Part shown: positions 41,661 through 51,538 of the stretch, piece by piece | How positions within the stretch are numbered: position 1 is the stretch's first letter | Layout: every line of letters starts with the position of its first letter | NCBI RefSeq assembly: GCF_003122385.1 | Contig: NZ_CP029255.1 | Span: forward strand, 744,001-808,000 | Origin: Flavobacterium crocinum | Lineage (GTDB): Bacteria; Bacteroidota; Bacteroidia; Flavobacteriales; Flavobacteriaceae | Length of the DNA stretch: 64,000 bases | Direction: 5' to 3' | Made by a program: the position numbers and the translations under genes | The notes under the pieces: model-generated | Databases searched by the model: none | Told to the model about the DNA's origin: nothing | What the model saw: the letters and a program-made list of their open reading frames with translations, nothing else

Positions 41661-44147
41661 TTATTTAAAATCTTCATTCATTTTCTGTTCCAATAGTTTA
41701 GTCAGATTTTCGATCTCTGTTTTAACATTTTTCAGCTCAATGTTATTCTTTTCTCCTAAAACTTTTCCATCAAGATAAGATTTTAAATCATACCCATTAT
41801 TTGCACTTTTTAGGATTAGAATCCCCATATCTGGCTTTTCTTTTTTAAACCATAAAGCGGCCAATATTCCTGTTTCTTCTTCTCTTCTTAATAAAGTTTC
41901 TAAGCCTTTTTCAGTAGAAAATTCGTCTGCTATTCTTTTGAAATTTTCTTCGATTGTTTCATTATCGTTAATGCTTGAAATAAACAAATTAGTGACGATT
42001 TCAAATTCCTGACTGTGATCCTCTTCATCAAAATCGTTTTCATTTTGCTTTTCGCCAATTATAACTCCTGCCTGAATAGCATTATCTGATTGATAATACA
42101 AAATATTTCCTGCCACATTAGGCAATGTATTTCCTATTTCAAATGAAGATTTAGACAATAGCGTTTTCTTTTCCACAATTAATTTACTCACATTTTTAGC
42201 GCCTTGTTTTTCTATTACAATTTCAGCCTTTTTTTTGCTGTTAAATAGGGTTACTTCAATAGCTTTATTTTTCAATTCGAAATGAAAACGATTAAAATAA
42301 TGCATCGCAAACAAATCAATATCATAGCTTGTCAAAACTCCATTTTTCCAATATTTAGAAACAAACTGGCCGTCTAATTTGATGTATTCCGGGCCGTCAA
42401 CTATTTTCCCGTTTTTGTAAGTTGATTTGATATCATAATTTGGATATTGATACTTTTCGAGATTCTCTAAATAATTGTTCGAATATTGATATTTGACAAT
42501 CCCATTTTCATAATAATCGACATGATTAAATTCGTTGAAATCTGTAGCAAAATAACCTGAATAGGGTTTGTCATTTTTATAAGTTCCAACATAAGAATCC
42601 TGTCTGTCTGAAGTAATTAAAAAAGACTGATTCGCAATTTTGGTTCTTTTTCCATTCTCAAAATAGATGGTTTTTTGAATATTATTTTCGTCTTTTTTAT
42701 CGTATTCGTTTCTGTAATAAATCTCTTCCGCAACAAATCCCTTTTTATAAATTGTGCTTTTTTTAGATTCTACTAAAGTTCCTTCATACGGCAAATCATT
42801 TTTATACTCCAGTTTTCCCGTCACTTCCCTATTGTCATAAAAAACAGTTTCTCCATTTTTAATATCGTTTACTACAGTATAAGTTCTCACAGGATCATCG
42901 AGATAATAATTAAAGATTTTCTGTACGCCATTTTTCTTGTAGTTAGAAACATTGATTAATTCGTTTTGTTCATTTTCATTTTTGATGACAAATGTTCCGT
43001 TAAATGGTTTTCCATCCTTGTAAATTCCTTTTGCAACAATGGTTCCTGACTCGTCTTTCACAATGGCTTCGCCTTCTTTTAAGCCTTTACTGTAGTTTTG
43101 ATTGATGAATAAATCACTCGCAAATCGTTCATCAAAATTACCTTCAAAAGGCTGTCCGTTTTTATAAATTCGTTTGGCTTTTATGCTTCCGTCTGAATTG
43201 TATTCTATTTGATCGCCTTGTGCTTCTCCTTCAGAATATTTTACAATTTTTAAAACTTTTCCATTTGGAAAATATTGAATTTCCTCACCATTTTTTTGTC
43301 CGTTTTTATAACTGGTTTTGGACTTAAGAGCTACAGCAAATTTGTTTTGAAAATAATAATCGTAAACAACTCCGTTAGAAATCTCACGTCCGTATTGTTC
43401 AAAATCTTTTTCATTAATAGTCTGTAGAACCTTGCCCAATTTATCGTAGTTAATCTGCTTAAAAGGTTCTGTATTTTCGTTTGCAATATCATACCAAATT
43501 TCCTGAGCCAGCTGTTTTGAATTTGCCCAGAATATCTTTTTCTTAATAATCTGTCTGTTTTTAGTTTTTCCTGTTTCATCACGAATAATCATTGCTTCCG
43601 TCATTCGGATTGGTTCTTCTCTTTGTGCTTCATTATGGGCTTTGTTCAATCGGTAATCATCCCAATTTAAAACTTCTTCAAAATCGCCGTTTACAGGTTT
43701 TCCGCCTTCGTATTTTCCTTTCATTAACACAGAACCATTTTCATGATAAATAATGGTTTCACCCTCTTTTCTTCCATTTTTGTACTGAACAGTTTTTAAC
43801 TTTTTTCCACTTGGATAATAATACGTTAGACTAGAAACTGCAGAAAAATTATAAAATTGATAAAAAGAAGCATCAAAACCATTTTCATCAAACCAAACAA
43901 CATCTCCAACATAGTTGTCTTCATTATCCTGAAAAGCATATCCTTGAAACTGCGGTGTTTTATTAATGTAGAAATCTTCGACTAAAATCAAATTTCCTAA
44001 TTTCTTGAAAGGTTGCATTCTATAAAAAGAGGCATTTTCTTTGGATGTGGTTTTCCAATTGACATCAAAATAAAGTGTTTCCATATTTTGGGAGAAAGAA
44101 AATAATGTAGTAAAAACTAAAATAAGAGTCAAAAATTTATTTGTCAT
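41661..44147 (-). CDS. Large secreted MORN-repeat protein
   Basis: 828 residues with a signal peptide (ends LFSFSQ). At least ten MORN/YwqK-type repeats with the pattern Y-x-N-G-x-x-x-G, for example YKNGRKEGETIIYHENGS and YFPNGKVLKIVKYSEG, cover about residues 90-640. The last ~190 residues lack repeats. Such repeats are found in proteins at membranes or polymers; function is unknown. Alone on the minus strand, convergent with the YqhD gene and divergent from gpsA. Confidence 0.82.
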   Translation of the reverse strand: MTNKFLTLILVFTTLFSFSQNMETLYFDVNWKTTSKENASFYRMQPFKKLGNLILVEDFYINKTPQFQGYAFQDNEDNYVGDVVWFDENGFDASFYQFYNFSAVSSLTYYYPSGKKLKTVQYKNGRKEGETIIYHENGSVLMKGKYEGGKPVNGDFEEVLNWDDYRLNKAHNEAQREEPIRMTEAMIIRDETGKTKNRQIIKKKIFWANSKQLAQEIWYDIANENTEPFKQINYDKLGKVLQTINEKDFEQYGREISNGVVYDYYFQNKFAVALKSKTSYKNGQKNGEEIQYFPNGKVLKIVKYSEGEAQGDQIEYNSDGSIKAKRIYKNGQPFEGNFDERFASDLFINQNYSKGLKEGEAIVKDESGTIVAKGIYKDGKPFNGTFVIKNENEQNELINVSNYKKNGVQKIFNYYLDDPVRTYTVVNDIKNGETVFYDNREVTGKLEYKNDLPYEGTLVESKKSTIYKKGFVAEEIYYRNEYDKKDENNIQKTIYFENGKRTKIANQSFLITSDRQDSYVGTYKNDKPYSGYFATDFNEFNHVDYYENGIVKYQYSNNYLENLEKYQYPNYDIKSTYKNGKIVDGPEYIKLDGQFVSKYWKNGVLTSYDIDLFAMHYFNRFHFELKNKAIEVTLFNSKKKAEIVIEKQGAKNVSKLIVEKKTLLSKSSFEIGNTLPNVAGNILYYQSDNAIQAGVIIGEKQNENDFDEEDHSQEFEIVTNLFISSINDNETIEENFKRIADEFSTEKGLETLLRREEETGILAALWFKKEKPDMGILILKSANNGYDLKSYLDGKVLGEKNNIELKNVKTEIENLTKLLEQKMNEDFK

Positions 44148-44287
44148 AATTGAACGAAATTTCTCTAATATACCATTTTTTACACAAATTTAGTTTTTAA
44201 AGCTGAAAAATATATTCTGAAATTCAGCTAGTTTTTATTTAAAGAAAACACAGCAGAAGACCTTTGGCAAATTTCTTAAATCAGATT

Positions 44288-44319
44288 TTGCTTTATTAGC
44301 ACATTATTAAGTACTTTTG
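44288..44319 (+). promoter_or_regulatory. gpsA promoter
   Basis: TTG at 44288-44290 and TACTTTTG at 44312-44319, separated by 21 bases; 19 bases before the ATG. Confidence 0.65.
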
Positions 44320-44337
44320 TTTCAAATTAATAAAATA

Positions 44338-45333
44338 ATGAGCGAAAAGTTAAAATTTGCAGTAATTGGAGGAGGAAGCTGGGCAACGGCAATTGCAAAA
44401 ATGTTATGCGTTAATCTTTCCGAAATTGCATGGTACATGCGTAATGAATCTGCAATCGAACATCTGCAGAAATACAAACACAATCCAAATTATTTAAGTT
44501 CTGTTGAATTTGACACCAACAAACTTAAATTGACTAGCAATATAAACGAAGCAATTGAATATGCAGATTATATCATTTTTGCGATTCCTTCTGCCTTCCT
44601 GGATTCCGAATTGAAAAACATGACGGTTTCTTTGGCTGATAAAATTATTTTTTCTGCAATTAAAGGAATTGTTCCGGAGACGAGTTTAATTGTCGGCGAG
44701 CATTTCCATATTCAATACGATATTCCATACTACAACATTGGTGTAATTACAGGTCCTTGCCACGCTGAAGAAGTAGCATTAGAAAGACTTTCTTACTTAA
44801 CGATTGCCTGCGGCGATCCGGATAAAGCGAAAACGGTTGCCAAATCACTTTCCGGAAATTACATTAAAGCGAAAATCTCTGATGACATCATCGGAACTGA
44901 ATATGCTGCAATGTTGAAAAATATCTATTCAATCGCTGCCGGAATTGCTCACGGTTTAGGTTATGGCGATAACTTTCAGTCGGTTTTGATGAGTAATGCG
45001 ATTCGCGAAATGAAAAAGTTCATTAGAAAAGTACATAAAATGAAACGTAACATTAATGATTCGGCTTATTTAGGCGATTTATTGGTTACAGGATATTCCG
45101 TTTTTTCGAGAAACAGAATGTTCGGAAATATGATTGGTAAAGGGTATACCGTAAAAAGCGCCATGATGGAAATGAGTATGGTTGCAGAAGGTTATTATGC
45201 CACAAAAAGTGCTTATAAACTAAATCAGGGTTACGGAGCTAAAACACCAATTATCGATGCCGTTTATGCGGTTTTATATGAAGGAAAAGATGCAAAAGCT
45301 GTTTTCAGAAAATTGACTGAATCTTTGGATTAG
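44338..45333 (+). CDS. gpsA: Glycerol-3-phosphate dehydrogenase [NAD(P)+]
   Basis: 331 residues from ATG 44338; the upstream extension reads through the promoter. Makes sn-glycerol-3-phosphate from dihydroxyacetone phosphate for phospholipid synthesis. N-terminal Rossmann motif AVIGGGSWATAIAKML, ITGPCHAEEVALERLS, and the catalytic Lys in AAMLKNIYSIAAGIAHGLG. Has its own promoter and terminator. Confidence 0.95.
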   Translation: MSEKLKFAVIGGGSWATAIAKMLCVNLSEIAWYMRNESAIEHLQKYKHNPNYLSSVEFDTNKLKLTSNINEAIEYADYIIFAIPSAFLDSELKNMTVSLADKIIFSAIKGIVPETSLIVGEHFHIQYDIPYYNIGVITGPCHAEEVALERLSYLTIACGDPDKAKTVAKSLSGNYIKAKISDDIIGTEYAAMLKNIYSIAAGIAHGLGYGDNFQSVLMSNAIREMKKFIRKVHKMKRNINDSAYLGDLLVTGYSVFSRNRMFGNMIGKGYTVKSAMMEMSMVAEGYYATKSAYKLNQGYGAKTPIIDAVYAVLYEGKDAKAVFRKLTESLD

Positions 45334-45382
45334 ATTTCTAGTGAAAAGAGACAAGAAGCAAGAATTCTTTACTGAGATAAAA

Positions 45383-45417
45383 AAAGAGCCAAACTAAATT
45401 TTAGTCTTGGCTCTTTC
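45383..45417 (+). terminator. Terminator after gpsA
   Basis: AAAGAGCCAAACTAAA pairs with TTTAGTCTTGGCTCTTT with one bulge, then CTGTTTT. Serves both gpsA and the converging minus-strand gene. Confidence 0.8.
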
Positions 45418-45466
45418 TGTTTTATTCTAGTTCCTAAAAAATCTTGGTTCTTTCTTCTTTAAAACT

Positions 45467-45874
45467 CTACTTCACCATCACCCCTTCAACAAACAAAATC
45501 GGCACTTCTTCCGTATTGTTTTCATCAAGCGAGTTGGCTTTAAAAATGAACTTCTTATCATACAAAGTATTTCCGATGAAAAACGTTACCATGAATTCAT
45601 TATTTAAGGCTAAAAGGCTTTTCTCTACCAATTCTATCTTTACAACAGAAACCGACGGCACCTCGACAAAAGCATGGCGCAGAATCGAAGTTTTTTTCAT
45701 TTCGCCGTCAATAGTTCCAAATGCTTTTGAAACCACCATTACGCTGTCTAAGTTAAAATCGCTATCGTTAACTAAATAAGCGTACCAAACTTTTTCCATA
45801 AAATCATCGCTCCATTCCTGCACTGCTGCAAGAAATACGTTTTCGACTTCCGGAATTATTATATCTTTTTTCAT
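45467..45874 (-). CDS. Conserved hypothetical protein next to pheS
   Basis: 135 residues, no signal peptide, cytoplasmic, beta-rich. Features include FLAAVQEWSDDFMEKVWYAY near the N-terminus and VTFFIGNTLYDKKFIFK. I recall the same gene beside pheS in Flavobacteriia, where it is sometimes mislabelled as part of phenylalanyl-tRNA synthetase; it has no such domain. Function unknown. Follows pheS by 106 bases. Confidence 0.7.
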   Translation of the reverse strand: MKKDIIIPEVENVFLAAVQEWSDDFMEKVWYAYLVNDSDFNLDSVMVVSKAFGTIDGEMKKTSILRHAFVEVPSVSVVKIELVEKSLLALNNEFMVTFFIGNTLYDKKFIFKANSLDENNTEEVPILFVEGVMVK

Positions 45875-45980
45875 GTATTAAATTTTAAAAACCTTTGTCA
45901 AAGTCTGAAACTTCAACAAAGGTTTGTTATTATAAGTGTGATTCAGATTTCAGAATCAATCTAAAATCAGAAATCTAAAA

Positions 45981-47000
45981 TTAAATATTGGCTTTAAACT
46001 GCTCTAAGAAACGTACATCATTTTCGTAGAACATACGGATATCGCCAATTTGGTATAAAAGCATTGCAATACGCTCTACTCCCATTCCAAAAGCAAATCC
46101 GTTGTATTCGTCTGGGTTGATATCGCAGTTTTTCAAAACATTTGGATCTACCATTCCGCAACCTCCAATTTCCAACCAGCCTGTTCCTTTTGTGATACGG
46201 TAATCGGTTTCTGTTTTTAGTCCCCAATAAATATCAATTTCGGCACTTGGTTCTGTAAATGGGAAATAAGACGGACGAAGACGAATCTTAGATTTTCCGA
46301 ACATTTCTTTTGTAAAATACAGTAACGTCTGTTTCAAATCGGCGAAAGACACATCTTTGTCAATGTACAGTCCTTCAACCTGATGGAAAATACAGTGTGA
46401 ACGAGATGAAATCGCTTCGTTACGGAAAACACGTCCCGGAGAAATCGTACGAATTGGTGGTTTATGATTTTCCATATAACGCACCTGAACAGATGATGTA
46501 TGCGTACGCAACAACACATCAGGATTGGTTTGAATGAAAAATGTATCCTGCATATCACGCGCCGGATGATATTCCGGTAAGTTCAATGCCGTAAAGTTAT
46601 GCCAGTCGTCTTCGATTTCCGGCCCTTCAGAAACGTTGAATCCGATGTTAGCAAAAATATCGATAATCTGATTTTTTACGATAGAAATCGGGTGGCGTGA
46701 ACCAATAATTACCGGTTCTGCAGCACGTGTTAAATCGCCAAAAATTCCTTTTGATTCTTCTTTGCTTTCAAGCTCTTCCTGAATCTGTTTTACTTTTTCT
46801 TCAGCAACAGCTTTTAAAGTATTGATTACTTGTCCAAAATCTTTTTTCTGGTCGTTTGGAATATTTTTAAACTCATTAAAAAGTTCTTTCAATAATCCTT
46901 TACTACCTAAATATTTAATACGGAATTGTTCTAAAGATTCTTTGTTTTTTTCATTAAAGGCCTTCGCTTCCTCTATATGTTGTTTTATCTTATCTATCAT
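45981..47000 (-). CDS. pheS: Phenylalanine-tRNA ligase alpha subunit
   Basis: 339 residues. Class II synthetase catalytic subunit: N-terminal coiled coil (about 1-85), motif 2 (GRVFRNEAISSRSHCIFHQVEG) and motif 3 (NGFAFGMGVERIAMLLY). Charges tRNA-Phe together with PheT, which is not in the window. The last intact motif and length are normal. Confidence 0.96.
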   Translation of the reverse strand: MIDKIKQHIEEAKAFNEKNKESLEQFRIKYLGSKGLLKELFNEFKNIPNDQKKDFGQVINTLKAVAEEKVKQIQEELESKEESKGIFGDLTRAAEPVIIGSRHPISIVKNQIIDIFANIGFNVSEGPEIEDDWHNFTALNLPEYHPARDMQDTFFIQTNPDVLLRTHTSSVQVRYMENHKPPIRTISPGRVFRNEAISSRSHCIFHQVEGLYIDKDVSFADLKQTLLYFTKEMFGKSKIRLRPSYFPFTEPSAEIDIYWGLKTETDYRITKGTGWLEIGGCGMVDPNVLKNCDINPDEYNGFAFGMGVERIAMLLYQIGDIRMFYENDVRFLEQFKANI

Positions 47001-47114
47001 TTTCCTTCAATAATTGAAATACAAATTTAGTGTTTTTAGTTTAAAATGTGTAGTCACAGTCGCAGTTTTAAGAATTTTACAACTGGACTAAAAATTCAGG
47101 GGAAAAATTTCCAA

Positions 47115-47642
47115 TTACTTTATCAGTTCTATTTTATTTTCAATTTCCTTGACTTTTTTCAGCCAGTGATCAATGCCTTCCTGATTTTTGACAATTTCTT
47201 TTCTGTTTTTGGATGCTACTTTTCCCAGTTCAGCCCAGTTTCTATTCCAGTCTTTATCTCTTTCGATATTAGTTGAAGGCTCAATTCTAGCACGCCAAAA
47301 ATCAAGATTTTTAAAATAACCTTCTTTCAGCCTTTCAAAATATTCTATCAATTTTTCTTTTGAATTCGGTATATAACCCGGCCCACTGCAACCACAGGAA
47401 TGAAATGTAATTCCGACTGAATACAAACTTTTTAAATGATCCCATTTTTTTAAATCATCTTTTTTAGGCGATTCAAAATCGAGTCCCATATTCGCCATTA
47501 ATTCACCACATTCCGGACATTTGGATTCAAAAACCGATTTTTCTCCTTTTTTAATATCGCCCATTAATCTTCTTTTAAATGTCTTTCGACAATTAAAACA
47601 AGCATAATGAGGCTTATAGGATGTCATGGCGTATCTACACAT
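47115..47642 (-). CDS. Hypothetical zinc-ribbon protein
   Basis: 175 residues (an internal ATG would give MTSYKPHYACFNC). Two Cys pairs, ACFNCRK and KCPECGEL, are spaced as a zinc ribbon; HSCGCSGPGYIP forms a further Cys/His cluster. The C-terminal half is a charged helix. No function known. Upstream of pheS in the same direction; the gap between it and the next gene (47643-47742) has a TCAGTTGTCAG/CTGAATACTGA inverted repeat. Confidence 0.7.
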   Translation of the reverse strand: MCRYAMTSYKPHYACFNCRKTFKRRLMGDIKKGEKSVFESKCPECGELMANMGLDFESPKKDDLKKWDHLKSLYSVGITFHSCGCSGPGYIPNSKEKLIEYFERLKEGYFKNLDFWRARIEPSTNIERDKDWNRNWAELGKVASKNRKEIVKNQEGIDHWLKKVKEIENKIELIK

Positions 47643-47742
47643 TTTTTAGTATTCAGTTGTCAGGTTTTTAGTGGTCAGTGACGTAGTTAATCACAGTTTA
47701 CAGTGCTGTACACTAAGCAACTGAATACTGAACAAAAAAAAT

Positions 47743-48099
47743 CTAATCAATCAATTTTCTTTCTAAAAAGTAATTCACGATCGCTTCCTTCATTAAAACC
47801 GATTGCTCACCCGCTTTTAACGCAGGCAATTGTTCTTTTATTTTATAATGAGGCCATCCTTCGGTATCAAAATATTCGAATTCGTAATAGCCATAAGGTT
47901 CTAATAATCGGCAGATGGCAATATGCATTAAGTTTAATTTTTCGTCTTTTTTGTATTGACGGTGTACTTTTCCATATTCCTGCACTCCGATTAAGTAAAT
48001 AATAGAATCCAAATCTAAATCTTCGCCTTGCGAAAACTGATTTGAAAGTGTATCGACGAGCTTCTCCCAGCGCTCTTTTAGTTGTATATCTCTAGACAT
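47743..48099 (-). CDS. Conserved hypothetical protein
   Basis: 118 residues, cytoplasmic, no signal peptide. SIIYLIGVQEYGKVHRQYKKDEKLNLMHIA and a Tyr/Phe-rich GYYEFEYFDTEGWPHY stand out. I regard it as one of the Bacteroidota-specific unknown families. First gene of a short minus-strand run. Confidence 0.7.
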   Translation of the reverse strand: MSRDIQLKERWEKLVDTLSNQFSQGEDLDLDSIIYLIGVQEYGKVHRQYKKDEKLNLMHIAICRLLEPYGYYEFEYFDTEGWPHYKIKEQLPALKAGEQSVLMKEAIVNYFLERKLID

Positions 48100-48308
48100 T
48101 ATGTGATTTTAGATTGTTGATTTTAGATGTTAGATTGCTGATTAAAATCAATTCTAAGGGGTAGAATGCAATCTAAACTCTAAATTTTGATTTGCAAAGA
48201 TACATAGTTCAATACATTGCACCTAAAAAATAAATACACAGAAAAAAAGAAAGCACCAAAAAACCTTTGAACCTTTGCCACTCTGAACCTCTGAACCTCA
48301 AAAAAACC

Positions 48309-48316
48309 TATCTTTG
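48309..48316 (+). promoter_or_regulatory. -7 element of cvpA
   Basis: TATCTTTG, exact match, followed by CGCCTTTAT as in the yicC promoter; 25 bases before the ATG. Confidence 0.6.
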
Positions 48317-48341
48317 CGCCTTTATTAAACACCCGTAAAAC

Positions 48342-48887
48342 ATGAGTTTTTTTGATATTATTGTAGCCGCACTTTTGACTTTTAGTTTATACAAAGGCAT
48401 TAAAAATGGACTTTTTGTAGAAGTTGCTTCCTTTATTTCTTTACTATTAGGAATTTACCTTGCTATTAAATTTTCTTCGTTAATGACAGGATGGATTTCA
48501 AAACACGTTTCCTGGAATCCAACCAACATTCAAATTACGGCGTTTATCCTGACTTTTATTCTGGTTGTCATTGGCGTTTATTTCTTAGCCAAAATCTTAA
48601 CGGGAATTGCCGATTTTGCCATGCTTGGCTGGATGAATAAACTCGGTGGCGGATTTTTCAGAGTTTTAAAAACCATTCTGATACTGAGTATTTTTATTGC
48701 TTTATTTGAGAAAATTAATTTCAATAATACTTTCGCTAAAAAAGAAACTTTAGATAATTACATTTTTTATAATCCGGTAAAAAAAGTGGCTGCTTTTGTT
48801 TATCCGTCGATTGAGAAATGGTACGAAACATTTAAAAAAGAACATTCTGAGAAACCAGAAGAAGAAAAAGAACAGACAGGCAAATAA
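48342..48887 (+). CDS. cvpA: CvpA family inner-membrane protein
   Basis: 181 residues with four membrane segments (about 5-22, 29-47, 65-86, 105-123) and an acidic C-terminal tail. DIIVAALLTFSLYKGIKNGL is the characteristic N-terminus. CvpA is needed for colicin V export in E. coli and for envelope homeostasis elsewhere. Monocistronic. Confidence 0.9.
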   Translation: MSFFDIIVAALLTFSLYKGIKNGLFVEVASFISLLLGIYLAIKFSSLMTGWISKHVSWNPTNIQITAFILTFILVVIGVYFLAKILTGIADFAMLGWMNKLGGGFFRVLKTILILSIFIALFEKINFNNTFAKKETLDNYIFYNPVKKVAAFVYPSIEKWYETFKKEHSEKPEEEKEQTGK

Positions 48888-48908
48888 TAGTTACATCTTT
48901 AAGAGTTA

Positions 48909-48946
48909 AACCCGACAGGTTTTTGAAACCTGTCGGGTTATTTTTT
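48909..48946 (+). terminator. Terminator after cvpA (CCCGACAGG hairpin)
   Basis: AACCCGACAGGTTT-TTG-AAACCTGTCGGGTT followed by ATTTTTT. A variant of the CCTAACAGG palindrome found at 150 and 59244. Confidence 0.85.
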
Positions 48947-49076
48947 GAATTGCCTCCTGCTTTAGCTGGAGGATATATTTGAGCTAATAGGAAAAGGCTT
49001 TAGCCAAACAGCAATTGTTTGGCTAAAGCCTTTCCTTATTCCTTTTTTTTCATCCAGCTAAAGCTGGACGCAATTC
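48947..49076. repeat. Nested inverted-repeat element of 130 bp
   Basis: Outer arms of 24 bases (GAATTGCCTCCTGCTTTAGC... and ...GCTGGACGCAATTC, 22 of 24 paired) enclose an inner hairpin AAAAGGCTTTAGCCAAACA/TGTTTGGCTAAAGCCTTT (48992-49033). It ends 4 bases before the GH95 stop codon on the minus strand. Confidence 0.92.
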
Positions 49077-49080
49077 ATTT

Positions 49081-51510
49081 CTAAAATTTCACCTCTTTTT
49101 CTTCTCCTTTATTCAAAACAATCTCTTGTTTTTGATCTCCAAAAATCAAAGTTGTTTTTCCCCCATTTTTAGAAGAAATAATGATTTTTTCAGGTTTCTT
49201 ATTGTTCCAATTCATTTCAATTTCAAAACCTCCTCTGGCGCAAATTCCTTTTACAGAACCTTCTGACCAGGCATCTGGCAAAGCAGGCAATAATCGGATT
49301 TCGTTTTCGTCTGACTGAACCAGCATTTCGGCAACAGCAGCTGCTCCTCCAAAATTACCATCAATCTGAAATGGCGGATGCGCATCGAATAAATTTGGAT
49401 ACGTTCCTCCTCCTCTTCTTGGTTTTTCTGTTTTCTTCCCGTCCGGATCTACGTAACGAAGTAATTCTCGGAACATTTTATAAGCGCGGTTTCCGTCCCA
49501 AAGTCTTGCCCAAAGATTGATTCTCCAGCCTTTTGACCAGCCAGTGGTTTCGTCGCCTTTTATCTCTAATGTTTTCTTCGAAGCCTCCGCTAAATCAGGA
49601 GTTTTCAAAGGCGTAATATGATCACCAGGGAAAAGTCCGAATAAATGCGATTGATGACGGTGTTTTGGATCATTATCATCCCAATCGAAATACCATTCCT
49701 GAAGGTTTCCTTTTTTTCCAATTTGATAGGGATACAATTTTGAAAGTGCTGTTTCCAGTTTTTTTCTAAAATCAGCATCCGTATTTAATACTTTTGAAGC
49801 TTTAATTGTTTTATCAAAACATTCGCGGATCATGGCTAAATCGGCAGTTCCGCCGTACAATGTTGCGCCCACAAAACCATCTGCAAGTTTATATTGGTTT
49901 TCTGGCGAAGTTGATGGCGAAGTAATTAAATTTCCGTTTTTATCGGTAACCAACCAGCCCAAACAAAATTCGGCTGCACCTTTCATTAACGGATAACCTT
50001 CTTTTTTCAAATAGGATAAATCTTGTGTAAAAGTATAATGCTCCCAAATATGGGTACTCAGCCACGCTCCCGCCATCGGCCAGCAAGCCCACATTGGATC
50101 TTCTTTTCCAAATTGTCCAACCGGATTGGTCATGGCCCAAATATCCGAATTGTGCGCTGCCGCCCAACCTTTATCAACTCCATAAAAAGTTTTAGCGGTA
50201 ATTTTTCCTGTTACCGAAAGATTTTTAATGAAACTCAAAAGTGACGAATGCATTTCGGAAAGATTGGTGTTTTCTGCCAGCCAGTAATTTTCTTCCAGAT
50301 TGATATTCATCGTATAATTACTGCTCCAAGGCGGATTCACATACGGATTCCAAAGTCCTTGCAAATTGGCTGGAACGCCCAAAGTTCTTGATGAGCTTAT
50401 TAATAAATAACGTCCGAAATTGAAATATAAAATTTCTAGGTTTTTATCTTCTTTTCCATCTGCATATCGCAATAAACGTTCGTCTGTTGGTAAATCCGGA
50501 GCGGTTGTTTTTCCTAAATCTAAATTGACGCGATTGAAGAATTTTTGATAATCGGCAATGTGAGATTCTTTTAGTTTGTCGAATGCTTTTGCGTAGGCTT
50601 TAGTAAGATTCTGCGCTGCAATTGAAACATCGTCTAAACCTTCTGATGCCGAGTTTTTGTCAAAACCATTAAAACTTGTTGCGACAGAAACGAAAATAAT
50701 CGCCTCTGTTGCGTCTTTTAAGGTCAAGGTTTCTCGAGAACTTGTAACTGTTCCGTCTGTTTTTTTGATTTGGACTAAACCTGTAAATCTTGTTCCTCTT
50801 TCTTTTAAGCTCAAATATTTTGAAGAAACATTATATCCTGCGTTTTCATGAATTGGCGCAGAACCTCTTAATACCAAAATGTTGTTTCGCACTTCGACAT
50901 TGGATTGTAAAAGGCTTTTTAGATTAATATCAAAATTTAAAGCTCCTTTTTGATCTGCTGTTAATTTGATAATCATAATCTTATCTGGAGCTGAAACAAA
51001 ATATTCCCGAGTATATTTGATACCCGCCATTTCGTAACTCACTTTTGAAATCGCATTCGAAAGATCCAGTTCACGATGATAATTTACCGCTTTTCCTTTT
51101 TCAGAATTATTGATTTCTAATGTTCCTAAAGGCGCATATGATTCGGAGTTTTTTCCCTGCACTTTTTTGTTGAGTTCTTCTGCCAGTTTGTAGTTTTCGT
51201 TCTGTAAAGCTTCACGAATTGCCGGAATGTTTTTGTAAGCTTCCGGACTCATATTCGCATTTACGGGTTCGCCCGACCAAAGTGTAATATCATTCAGATA
51301 AATTTTATCTGAATTGGCGCCTCCAAAAACGGTTGCTCCCATTTTTCCGTTTCCTAAAACCAAGCTTTCTTCAAAGAATTCTGCGGGTTGTTTGTACCAT
51401 AAAACATTTTTGGATTGCGCCGAAATGGTTGTATAGTAAGATGTGAGAAGTAAGAGGAGAAATGTTTTTTTTATGATTTCTGGATTCATAGACTTATTCT
51501 TTTTGGTCAT
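49081..51510 (-). CDS. Glycoside hydrolase family 95 (alpha-L-fucosidase or alpha-L-galactosidase)
   Basis: 809 residues with signal peptide (TISAQ). The N-terminal beta domain (KQPAEFFEESLVLGNGKMGA, IYLNDITLWSGEP) and the (alpha/alpha)6 barrel (GLWNPYVNPPWSSNYTMNINLEENYW) are typical of GH95, an inverting family. It removes terminal fucose or L-galactose from plant or animal glycans. In this cluster a decoration of xyloglucan is the natural target. Last gene of the minus-strand run. Start at the second Met (51489) is also possible. Confidence 0.92.
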   Translation of the reverse strand: MTKKNKSMNPEIIKKTFLLLLLTSYYTTISAQSKNVLWYKQPAEFFEESLVLGNGKMGATVFGGANSDKIYLNDITLWSGEPVNANMSPEAYKNIPAIREALQNENYKLAEELNKKVQGKNSESYAPLGTLEINNSEKGKAVNYHRELDLSNAISKVSYEMAGIKYTREYFVSAPDKIMIIKLTADQKGALNFDINLKSLLQSNVEVRNNILVLRGSAPIHENAGYNVSSKYLSLKERGTRFTGLVQIKKTDGTVTSSRETLTLKDATEAIIFVSVATSFNGFDKNSASEGLDDVSIAAQNLTKAYAKAFDKLKESHIADYQKFFNRVNLDLGKTTAPDLPTDERLLRYADGKEDKNLEILYFNFGRYLLISSSRTLGVPANLQGLWNPYVNPPWSSNYTMNINLEENYWLAENTNLSEMHSSLLSFIKNLSVTGKITAKTFYGVDKGWAAAHNSDIWAMTNPVGQFGKEDPMWACWPMAGAWLSTHIWEHYTFTQDLSYLKKEGYPLMKGAAEFCLGWLVTDKNGNLITSPSTSPENQYKLADGFVGATLYGGTADLAMIRECFDKTIKASKVLNTDADFRKKLETALSKLYPYQIGKKGNLQEWYFDWDDNDPKHRHQSHLFGLFPGDHITPLKTPDLAEASKKTLEIKGDETTGWSKGWRINLWARLWDGNRAYKMFRELLRYVDPDGKKTEKPRRGGGTYPNLFDAHPPFQIDGNFGGAAAVAEMLVQSDENEIRLLPALPDAWSEGSVKGICARGGFEIEMNWNNKKPEKIIISSKNGGKTTLIFGDQKQEIVLNKGEEKEVKF

Positions 51511-51538
51511 GTTTTTTACATCTGGTATTTCTGCTATC

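Noticed and set aside
45467..45874. Second phenylalanyl-tRNA synthetase component
   Set aside because: Gene neighbourhood only; no synthetase motif in the sequence.
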